Shown in pieces: positions 1 to 4,935 of a stretch of 7,205 nt of DNA; positions within the stretch are counted from its first letter, which is position 1; each line of letters begins with the position of its first letter. The position numbers were made by a program, and so were the translations under genes. The notes below the pieces were generated by a model. It was not told where the DNA came from. It worked only from the letters and a program-made list of their open reading frames with translations, and did no database searches. Source of the DNA: JBBRSC01 sp038245795 (GTDB lineage: Bacteria > Actinomycetota > Acidimicrobiia > Acidimicrobiales > Microtrichaceae); contig JBBRSC010000175.1 of NCBI GenBank assembly GCA_038245795.1, forward strand, positions 1-7,205. Direction: 5' to 3'.

Positions 1-34
1 AGAGCCAGAGATGGAACACACGAAGTTGCGACAT
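1..34 (-). CDS. Start of a small gene after tadC, possibly Flp pilin-like (partial)
   Basis: On the minus strand an ATG at 32-34 is preceded by GAGGA (39-43) with a 4-nt spacer, a good ribosome binding site. The frame stays open to the window edge and gives MSQLRVFHLWL. Only 11 codons are visible, so the product cannot be identified. In Tad/Flp loci of Actinobacteria the genes directly after tadC usually encode the Flp prepilin or small TadE/TadF-type pseudopilins, so a pilin-like protein is expected from position. The cleavage motif and hydrophobic segment that would prove it lie outside the window. The 111-nt gap after tadC, in contrast to the overlaps among the upstream tad genes, suggests separate translational control, as often seen for abundant pilins. 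Confidence 0.45.
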   Translation of the reverse strand, partial: MSQLRVFHLWL

Positions 35-103
35 GGAATCCTCACGATCACGAAGTGGGTGGGTGCGCACGCGGCGCACGATCGGGGATATTCGATGCGA
101 CTG

Positions 104-124
104 TCGGCGACCCGGCGTCGCCGA
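104..124 (-). other. Stem-loop between tadC and the next gene
   Basis: There is a perfect 8-bp inverted repeat: TCGGCGAC at 104-111 and GTCGCCGA at 117-124, with a 5-nt loop. In the minus-strand transcript it lies 21 nt after the tadC stop codon and about 70 nt before the next start codon. No U-tract follows, so it does not look like a strong intrinsic terminator. It could be an RNA-processing or stabilising hairpin, or a partial attenuator that lets the downstream gene be expressed at a different level. In a GC-rich genome a stem of this size can also occur by chance. Confidence 0.35.
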
Positions 125-145
125 ACTTCTGCACTCGGGGGCATC

Positions 146-940
146 TCATGTCGGTGAGACCAGTCGGACCAACATGGGAACGATCACCGTCAGGCACACC
201 GCGGGGAGGATGCACACAATCAGCGGACCGAGCAGCGAGACGGGCAAACGTCTTGCCCGCTCCGCGCGGCGAGCGGCCCCGGACTCCTTCAACTGAGCTG
301 ACCCGCGACGGAGCGCGGCCGACACCGACGTTCCCGACCGATGGCTAGCGAGCACGTCGTCGATTGCCCGCATGACGCTTGGCGGTGATCCATCGACCGC
401 TCGTCGCACTGCCTCCGCCATGGACAATCCACGGGTCATTCCGTAGGAGATCTGATCGACCAGTGCGAGCGCGGGTCCGGTCACTTGGAGGCGGCTTGCC
501 TCGATGGCGGCTCCAAGCGGTAGACCAGCTTCAGTCGAGAGCGACGCAACATCGAACACCTCGATCAGCGCCCGCTCACTCGTCTCCATCGCTATCGCGC
601 GAGCCCGGTTGCGTCGTTGTCGCGAACGCCACATGACACAGCCACCAGCGGCCGCGACGCCAAGCGGCCCGCCGGTGAACCAGCCAACTGCCAGACCCAC
701 CGCCGCTGTTGCCCACCATCGGCGCCTGCGGCGATGATCGGCACGGGTACCTCGGTCCGGTGATCCGTCCCTCCGGCCACCTGTCACTATGGAGATGCTT
801 CGACGGTGCGGCTCGTCGTTGAGCTCGATCGCTCTCCGGCGTGCCAACGTCCGTCCCGGATGGTGGAAGACGGCGATCACCGCAATCGCCCAACCGAACG
901 ACACCCACAGCGGCACCTCCGCCGCACTGATGGCGATCAT
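146..940 (-). CDS. tadC: TadC-like type II secretion F-domain membrane protein
   Basis: Second of the two inner-membrane platform proteins of a Tad/Flp pilus machine, which couples TadA ATP hydrolysis to pilin insertion or extraction. The protein has 264 residues. A membrane helix lies at about 9-26, followed by a basic, Arg-rich linker (30-75). A hydrophobic segment spans about 77-104. A cytoplasmic T2SSF helical domain follows (about 122-228, including STEAGLPLGAAIEA and a matching GTSVSAALRR segment), and a C-terminal helix lies at about 234-258. The start chosen is the ATG at 938-940. It overlaps the tadB stop as ATGA, and translation upstream of it in this frame is Arg/Gly/Cys-rich nonsense antiparallel to nothing sensible, so the much longer open frame is rejected. 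It is the last gene of the tightly overlapping tad set. Confidence 0.85.
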   Translation of the reverse strand: MIAISAAEVPLWVSFGWAIAVIAVFHHPGRTLARRRAIELNDEPHRRSISIVTGGRRDGSPDRGTRADHRRRRRWWATAAVGLAVGWFTGGPLGVAAAGGCVMWRSRQRRNRARAIAMETSERALIEVFDVASLSTEAGLPLGAAIEASRLQVTGPALALVDQISYGMTRGLSMAEAVRRAVDGSPPSVMRAIDDVLASHRSGTSVSAALRRGSAQLKESGAARRAERARRLPVSLLGPLIVCILPAVCLTVIVPMLVRLVSPT

Positions 941-1488
941 CGGACCGCCTCGATCAAGCGCCGCATCCAGAGTGCCGCAATCGCATCGAGCGCCGCTGCA
1001 ACACTCACCGCCACGATGCCCGCACCGCTGAGCAGAAACGCACGGGTCGGCGCGTCGAACATCACCATGATGGCCACGCTGATCGCCGGCAATGCCACCA
1101 TGACCCGCGCCGAGGCCACGGCCTGCGCGCAGAGCGCAGCCCGATCGTGCCGATGCCGAATGTCCGCTCGGAGTGACTCGGCCACGGCGTCGAGCGCTCG
1201 GGCGAGGTCGGATCCGGTGGTCGCGCACATGTTCCACACCACAGCAATCGACCGGCGCTGATCCCCTGCCGCCAACCACGGCCCGAGCGCTTCGCTGAAG
1301 GTCCCACCGTGGGCTGGCACCGACACGATCAGATCGACCTCACCGATCAGGCCGATGTTCGCTGTGGCATGGGCCGCCTGCGTCCAGATCTCAGCCGTCG
1401 TGAACCCCGCGCGAACTCCCCCGGCCAACACTTCGACAAACACCGCCAAGGAATCGGGATCGATATCCGACACGGCCATCCTGCGCAT
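937..1488 (-). CDS. tadB: TadB-like type II secretion F-domain membrane protein, short form
   Basis: First of two paralogous platform proteins of the Tad pilus assembly complex in the cytoplasmic membrane. The 183 residues begin almost directly with a T2SSF domain (about 14-120, including VEVLAGGVRAGFTTAEI, GTFSEALGPWL and TGSDLARALDAVAESLR). Two hydrophobic helices follow at about 125-145 and 152-173. TadB proteins usually carry membrane helices before this domain; none is present here, so this is a reduced form. The start ATG at 1486-1488 shares one base with the tadA stop (TGATG) and has GAGAGGGG five bases upstream, so translation is probably coupled. A second ATG three codons in is possible. 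Its stop overlaps the tadC start. Which of the two F-domain proteins is truly B or C rests on gene order only. Confidence 0.8.
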   Translation of the reverse strand: MRRMAVSDIDPDSLAVFVEVLAGGVRAGFTTAEIWTQAAHATANIGLIGEVDLIVSVPAHGGTFSEALGPWLAAGDQRRSIAVVWNMCATTGSDLARALDAVAESLRADIRHRHDRAALCAQAVASARVMVALPAISVAIMVMFDAPTRAFLLSGAGIVAVSVAAALDAIAALWMRRLIEAVR

Positions 1489-2588
1489 CAGGTCCCCTCT
1501 CGGTGGCCGGGCATCAGCGACCGGCCATCAGCGGTCCGCCACGCGCCGCAGATACCGCGTCTGCCGGACGCGGTATCTCGTCGGACCTCGATGAGAACCT
1601 CGACCGCCGCGCGCACCTGTGCTCCGATCAAGTTGGGTGTAAGTGATGGATTGGCCGACGAGCAGAAGATCTCCAGCCGGCGGAGGACATCGGCCGGCCC
1701 CTCGGCGTGCACCGTTGCCATCGAGCCCCGATGACCTGTGCTCAGCGCCCACACCAGATCCAGCGCCTCCGGCCCTCGCACCTCCCCCACGACCAGTCGA
1801 TCGGGCCGGAGTCGGAGCGCCACTCGCACAAGATCGCTGAACCCCGATCCAATCGAGCCGGTGCGCTGAGCTGGACCAGATTCGAGGCGCACAGCCCCCG
1901 GATGGGCAACGGGGATCTCGAGGGTGTCTTCGACCACGATGATGCGCTCATCGTTCGGAACCAGATCCACGAGTGTCGCCAACAATGTCGACTTCCCGGA
2001 ACCGGTCGGACCGAAGATCACGATGTTTGCACCCTCGGTCACGAGATCGGCAATGGTCGTGGTCACCTCGTCGTGACCGAAGGTGGTGAGATCAAAGCGG
2101 GCGACCGTGAGACGGCGCAGGGCCACGATCGTTCCCGTCGGACTGACCGGTGGCCCGACCACCGTGACTCTGCCGCCCCCCGACAATCGCCCCTCGGCGA
2201 TTGGATGCAATCGGTCGAGCGTGAGCGACAGGGGACTGAGCACCCGCTCAACGATCACATCGATCTGGCGTTCACTGATTTCGACGTGTGCCGGCGCGAG
2301 GACGCCGTATCGCTCAACCCAGACGTCGTTGGGACCGTTGACCAGAACATCGGTCACGTCGTTGTCCTCCCAGAGCACCTGCAACGGCCCCAACCCGGTG
2401 AGTTCTGCCCGCACCAGAGCAACCGCGTGGTCCAACAGGGGCTGGGACGCGAGTGGGGCGTCGCTGCGAACCATGTCGCTCACGGTGTCCCGGGTCACGG
2501 CGATGTTGGCCGTTGCAATGGACTCGAGCACACGGTTCGCCGTGGCTCGGCCGAGTGGCACTTCGACGCCAGCGTCGACGGCGCTCAC
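1488..2588 (-). CDS. tadA: Tad/Flp pilus assembly ATPase TadA (CpaF family)
   Basis: A hexameric cytoplasmic secretion ATPase of the type II/IV family that powers Flp pilus assembly. Of 366 residues, the N-terminal domain (about 1-160) contains the family pattern ELTGLGPLQ and DVLVNGPNDVWVER (79-93). The RecA-like domain has Walker A GPTGSGKST (193-201), an Asp box ERIIVVEDTLEI (214-225), Walker B RPDRLVVGEVRG (261-272) with Glu269, and a His box STGHRGSMATVHA (283-295). All catalytic motifs are intact. The start is GTG (2586-2588), overlapping the upstream stop as GTGA. No strong ribosome binding site precedes it, consistent with coupled translation. Its own stop overlaps the tadB start by one base. 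The length is normal for actinobacterial TadA, and the assignment is secure. Confidence 0.95.
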   Translation of the reverse strand: MSAVDAGVEVPLGRATANRVLESIATANIAVTRDTVSDMVRSDAPLASQPLLDHAVALVRAELTGLGPLQVLWEDNDVTDVLVNGPNDVWVERYGVLAPAHVEISERQIDVIVERVLSPLSLTLDRLHPIAEGRLSGGGRVTVVGPPVSPTGTIVALRRLTVARFDLTTFGHDEVTTTIADLVTEGANIVIFGPTGSGKSTLLATLVDLVPNDERIIVVEDTLEIPVAHPGAVRLESGPAQRTGSIGSGFSDLVRVALRLRPDRLVVGEVRGPEALDLVWALSTGHRGSMATVHAEGPADVLRRLEIFCSSANPSLTPNLIGAQVRAAVEVLIEVRRDTASGRRGICGAWRTADGRSLMPGHREGT

Positions 2589-3319
2589 AGCAGCCGCCGC
2601 ACGGAACGAAGGGCTGCACGTGGCGGACGTTGCAGGATCAGCCCGGCATCGACGGCTCGGGCAACGAGCGGATCGAGATCGATCTCCGCGCAGACCGGCA
2701 GGTCGAGCACCCGTCCCACGTCGTCGCTCCGCAGCGCCCGACCAGGTTCCCTCACAAGGATCACCCCATCACGTCGGATGAGCCCGGCGGTGGCCGTCGC
2801 TCGACGGAGCCCCAGGTAACAGGCACGGGTCACCAGGAAAGAACGATCGCAGCGCTCCGCTACCAACCTCGCCAGCGCGTCCTCCGGGTCGTTCGTTCGG
2901 ATGTGTCCGAGGTCCACGATCACGAGTCGCGGATCATGTTCGAGCAGCGCCACGAGTGCTCGACGACGAACGAGCCCACGGTCCGACGACTCACCGCTGG
3001 ACGTCGCACCGACTGGGATCGGATCGGCGACACGCTGAGCCCCCAGCGGTTGATCGATGGGCTGGTCGCCAACGCACAACAGCGAGATCCCGTCGGCCAC
3101 CTTTGATTCGAGACGACGGAGGCCAGCGTGGTCGGACGTTGAGCACAGCCAGTCGCCGATGCCGAGCCCAGATGGCGGCGCACCGAGTGCGGCCGGGAGA
3201 TCCCCTCCGAGGTCGACCAGCAGGATGTCGTCGCGCCCGCTCAAACGAGCCGCCGCCACGGTCAGAGCAGCCGTGACCGTGACCCCAACTCCACCCTTGG
3301 CGGAACTGAATCCGAACAT
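2585..3319 (-). CDS. tadZ: TadZ/Ssd-like MinD/ParA-family protein with degenerate P-loop
   Basis: A deviant-Walker ATPase-fold protein of 244 residues. In Tad systems TadZ/CpaE places the pilus machine at a cell site; in mycobacteria the homologue upstream of tadA is called Ssd (septum site determining). The N-terminus reads FSSAKGGVGVTVT: the signature lysine K8 is kept, but the P-loop lysine expected at position 13 is valine. The A' strand is ILLVDLGGD (32-40, Asp36 and Asp40), and a switch-II-like strand RLVIVDLGHI is at 131-140. The ATG at 3317-3319 has a purine-rich AGGGGA ribosome binding site 7-8 bases upstream, buried in a hairpin. It is the first gene of the tad operon and overlaps tadA by 4 nt. 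The role in localisation is inferred from family and position. Confidence 0.85.
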   Translation of the reverse strand: MFGFSSAKGGVGVTVTAALTVAAARLSGRDDILLVDLGGDLPAALGAPPSGLGIGDWLCSTSDHAGLRRLESKVADGISLLCVGDQPIDQPLGAQRVADPIPVGATSSGESSDRGLVRRRALVALLEHDPRLVIVDLGHIRTNDPEDALARLVAERCDRSFLVTRACYLGLRRATATAGLIRRDGVILVREPGRALRSDDVGRVLDLPVCAEIDLDPLVARAVDAGLILQRPPRAALRSVRRLL

Positions 3320-3322
3320 GAC

Positions 3323-3354
3323 ACTTCCCCTTCCAGCAAGCAGGAAGGGGAAGT
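3323..3354 (-). promoter_or_regulatory. 12-bp hairpin occluding the tadZ ribosome binding site
   Basis: There is a perfect 12-bp inverted repeat: ACTTCCCCTTCC at 3323-3334 and GGAAGGGGAAGT at 3343-3354, with an 8-nt loop. In the minus-strand transcript the 3' arm ends three bases before the tadZ ATG and contains the only plausible Shine-Dalgarno sequence (AGGGGA, 3326-3331). Folding would therefore hide the ribosome binding site. The position just below a promoter means the leader RNA would be almost entirely this hairpin. No U-run follows, so a terminator role is unlikely. Control by temperature, a protein or a small RNA is possible, but nothing here shows which. Confidence 0.7.
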
Positions 3355-3363
3355 TGTCGAAAG

Positions 3364-3391
3364 ACTATGAAAGACAGCGGCGTGCTGTCAA
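3364..3391 (-). promoter_or_regulatory. Candidate sigma-70 promoter of the tad operon
   Basis: On the minus strand a perfect TTGACA (3386-3391) is followed after 16 bp by CATAGT (3364-3369), which matches TATAAT at four of six positions. An alternative -10, TAGTCT, lies two bases further on. The predicted start of transcription is near 3357, just before the hairpin at 3323-3354, giving a leader of about 38 nt to the tadZ ATG. A perfect TTGACA is notable in this GC-rich sequence. Motif evidence only. Confidence 0.5.
3373..3389 (-). terminator. Small stem-loop: weak terminator or operator overlapping the tad promoter
   Basis: There is a 6-bp inverted repeat, GACAGC (3373-3378) and GCTGTC (3384-3389), with a 5-nt loop, just after the 24-codon gene. 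Read on the minus strand the stem is followed by a T-rich stretch (CTTTCATAGTCTTT), which could act as a weak intrinsic terminator for the sigma factor transcript. The same bases cover most of the -35 box and the spacer of the tad promoter candidate, so a repressor operator is an equal alternative. The stem is short and support is modest. Confidence 0.35.
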
Positions 3392-3400
3392 ATGAGTGGG

Positions 3401-3475
3401 TTAGCCCTTGGCCTTCTTGACGCCAACGGCGACCAAAAGAGCGAGGAGCGAGATGAGGATGATCTTCTTTGCCAT
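3401..3475 (-). CDS. 24-residue single-helix membrane microprotein
   Basis: A minus-strand gene of 24 codons plus TAA. The peptide starts MAKK, has an uninterrupted hydrophobic stretch IILISLLALLVAVGV (residues 5-19) and ends KKAKG. The layout is basic, hydrophobic helix, basic, which predicts a small membrane-inserted peptide. It begins 9 nt after the stop codon of the sigma factor gene. An AGGG (3483-3486) overlapping that stop sits 7 nt before the ATG, so translation after the sigma gene is plausible. The layout recalls the N-terminus of short actinobacterial DLW-39-type proteins, but the acidic tail naming that family is missing. I do not recognise the family. Function is unknown; possible roles include a membrane-anchored regulator or a protein-complex subunit. 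Evidence is the ribosome binding site, spacing and composition. Confidence 0.6.
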   Translation of the reverse strand: MAKKIILISLLALLVAVGVKKAKG

Positions 3476-3484
3476 CCCGGAACC

Positions 3485-4423
3485 CTAGACCGCGAGCAGG
3501 TCGCGTGCGCCGGTGTCGGAGCTCGGGTGACGAAGCTTCGACATGGCGCGGGCCTCGATCTGGCGGATGCGCTCCCGGGTGAGGTTGAAATGTTCGCCAA
3601 CCTCCTCGAGGGTGCGGGGCTCGCCGCGGTCGAGACCGAAGCGGAGCTTGAGGATCTCTCGCTCACGCTCGTCCAACGGGGACAGGAGTCGGCTGATCTC
3701 CTCGGGAAGCAACGCTGTCGCTGCAACTTCGAACGGGGACTCCGCCGAGCGGTCCTCGACAACGTCGCCGAGTTCGGCGTCGCCGTCCTCTCGCAGCGGT
3801 TCCGACAGCGACAGTGGCTCTGCCGCAAAGCGCAGCGCCTCGGTCACCTTGTCCTCGGGCATCTCGACCTCGGCCGACAGTTCCGACAAGGTGGCAGGAC
3901 GGCCGAGCTTCAACTCGAGACGGGCACGCGCTTTCTGCAGGCGAGCGAGGGTGTCACCTGCGTGCACTGGCAGGCGAATGGTCCGACCGGTGTTGGCGAT
4001 GCCTCGCGTAATGGCCTGGCGGATCCACCATGTCGCATAGGTGGAGAACTTGAAGCCCTTGCGCCAGTCGAACTTCTCGACAGCATGCATCAGGCCCAGG
4101 TTGCCCTCCTGGATGAGGTCCAGCAGCGGGAGGCCCGATGCCTGGTACTTCTTGGCAATCGACACCACGAGGCGCAAGTTGGACTGCACGAATGTGCGCT
4201 CGGCGTCCTCGCCCAGCCGGATGGTGCGCTTCAGCTCACGCTTGCGCGCAGGACTCAGGGAGCGCTGGTCGGCCTCCATCTCGGTGCCAGCAGCCACGCC
4301 GGCTTCGATCGCTTGGGCCAGACGAACTTCATCGTCCTTCGTCAGTAGCGGATACTGACCGATATCGGTCAGATACAGCCGGACGAGGTCTTCTTCGTCG
4401 CGCTCGACACGCTCTTTGGCCAC
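3485..4423 (-). CDS. RpoD/SigA-type RNA polymerase sigma factor without region 1.1
   Basis: A sigma-70 subunit that directs RNA polymerase to -35/-10 promoters. Of 312 residues, region 1.2 spans about 10-42 (DLVRLYLTDIGQYPLLT). Region 2 is at about 74-155, with LIQEGNLGLMHAVEKFDW (103-120) and the -10 recognition helix FSTYATWWIRQAITR (126-140). Region 3 is at about 157-235. Region 4 runs to the end, with the -35-binding helix-turn-helix TLEEVGEHFNLTRERIRQIE (271-290). The acidic region 1.1 and the long extension of principal actinobacterial sigma factors are missing, so it resembles the SigB/HrdB-like group. Whether it is the housekeeping or an alternative group 2 factor cannot be settled here. 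The start is GTG (4421-4423), with AAAGGA seven bases upstream (4431-4436). It is followed closely by a 24-codon gene and then the tad operon. Confidence 0.93.
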   Translation of the reverse strand: MAKERVERDEEDLVRLYLTDIGQYPLLTKDDEVRLAQAIEAGVAAGTEMEADQRSLSPARKRELKRTIRLGEDAERTFVQSNLRLVVSIAKKYQASGLPLLDLIQEGNLGLMHAVEKFDWRKGFKFSTYATWWIRQAITRGIANTGRTIRLPVHAGDTLARLQKARARLELKLGRPATLSELSAEVEMPEDKVTEALRFAAEPLSLSEPLREDGDAELGDVVEDRSAESPFEVAATALLPEEISRLLSPLDEREREILKLRFGLDRGEPRTLEEVGEHFNLTRERIRQIEARAMSKLRHPSSDTGARDLLAV

Positions 4424-4607
4424 AGTTGGTTCCTTTGATTGTTGAGGTCGGCCGCATCGATTTCAGCGCATCCCGCAGGGGATCCACCGTTCGCGAAAAC
4501 GGAATGGCTATAACCATACGGACGGCGTCAAGAGGCTGGCGCGTTGCGCCCACGCTCGCTCGACGCCGTCGGGGGCCCACCGTCATCGGCAGATTGGGTT
4601 CGACATC
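4424..4607. other. Divergent intergenic region with nested inverted repeats
   Basis: These 184 bp separate the minus-strand sigma factor gene from the plus-strand ABM-domain gene and should hold both promoters. GACGGCGTC (4521-4529) pairs perfectly with GACGCCGTC (4562-4570). The 32-nt interval contains a second stem, GGCGC-GTT-GCGCC (4538-4550). An AT-richer island at 4503-4516 carries a TATAAC hexamer (4509-4514, plus strand) and, on the other strand, TATAGC. Neither has a convincing -35 at the usual distance, so I call no promoter. A minus-strand TTGACG (near 4526-4531) is only 12-13 bp from the island. The repeats could be a regulator site or an RNA structure. Confidence 0.4.
4431..4436 (-). 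promoter_or_regulatory. Ribosome binding site that fixes the GTG start of the sigma gene
   Basis: AAAGGA on the minus strand lies seven bases before the GTG at 4421-4423. It supports this non-ATG start, after which the region 1.2 sequence begins within ten residues. Confidence 0.7.
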
Positions 4608-4922
4608 TTGAGTGAGCAATTCAACCCAGCCGTTGTGACGATGCGTTTCACGGCCTCGGATCCGGCGGCGGTGTCTGCGATATTATCACGCTACGTGGTT
4701 GCGTCGCGACGGTCCGCCGGATGCATCAATGTTGACTATTGCTTGTCCGCCTCAGATCCGAAGGTATTCGTCATCATCAGCAAGTGGGACTCGTCGACCA
4801 CTCAGCGCGCGCACTTTGATGAGCCGCTCACGATCAAGATGGCCCAGTCGCTCAGCGGACTGCTTCGCTCGGCGCCAGAAATCGAACTCCTCGACCCGAT
4901 CTCAGTGCACGACCTACGCTGA
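4608..4922 (+). CDS. ABM-domain protein (antibiotic biosynthesis monooxygenase-like)
   Basis: A 104-residue protein that fits the small dimeric alpha/beta-barrel ABM fold, which includes quinol and heme-degrading monooxygenases. The first strand is PAVVTMRFTA (7-16). A helix with the pattern AAVSAILSRYVVASRRSAGC (20-39) follows, then a strand KVFVIISKW (52-60) with the conserved Trp60. Next come His69 in QRAHFDEP and a final strand EIELLDPI (91-98). The substrate cannot be told, and many members have no proven enzymatic role. The start is a TTG (4608-4610) with only a weak GGG upstream; GTG at 4635 or ATG at 4641 are in frame but would cut into the first strand. The gene is the only plus-strand one in the window, diverges from the sigma gene, and uses several codons uncommon here (ATA, TTA, TCA). 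It converges with the next gene, leaving 13 bp. Confidence 0.75.
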   Translation: MSEQFNPAVVTMRFTASDPAAVSAILSRYVVASRRSAGCINVDYCLSASDPKVFVIISKWDSSTTQRAHFDEPLTIKMAQSLSGLLRSAPEIELLDPISVHDLR

Positions 4923-4935
4923 ATCACCCCAAAGG

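Noticed and set aside
941..1279. N-terminal extension of the tadC reading frame to a start at 1279
   Set aside because: The extension would overlap most of tadB on the same strand and encodes low-complexity Arg/Gly/Cys-rich sequence with no domain. The ATG at 938-940 overlapping the tadB stop is the natural start.
1707..2819. 370-codon plus-strand open frame opposite tadA and tadZ
   Set aside because: It is antisense to TadA, whose motifs are all intact. Its translation is Arg/His/Gln-rich without any recognisable fold, a usual by-product of GC-rich coding sequence.
3323..3354. Strong hairpin as an intrinsic terminator
   Set aside because: On the minus strand it is followed by GTC and the tadZ start codon with no U-tract. 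On the plus strand it is followed by mixed sequence and no plus-strand gene precedes it. Ribosome-site occlusion fits better.
3392..4348. 318-codon plus-strand open frame opposite the sigma factor gene
   Set aside because: The minus strand clearly encodes sigma regions 1.2 to 4.2. The opposite frame arises from codon bias and shows no domain of its own.
4503..4516. Paired divergent promoters at the TATAAC/TATAGC island
   Set aside because: The -10-like hexamers are reasonable, but no -35 element sits 16-18 bp away on either strand. The minus-strand TTGACG is only 12-13 bp off, so no promoter is called.
4923..4935. Bidirectional terminator between the convergent genes
   Set aside because: Only 13 bp separate the stops and no inverted repeat is visible there.
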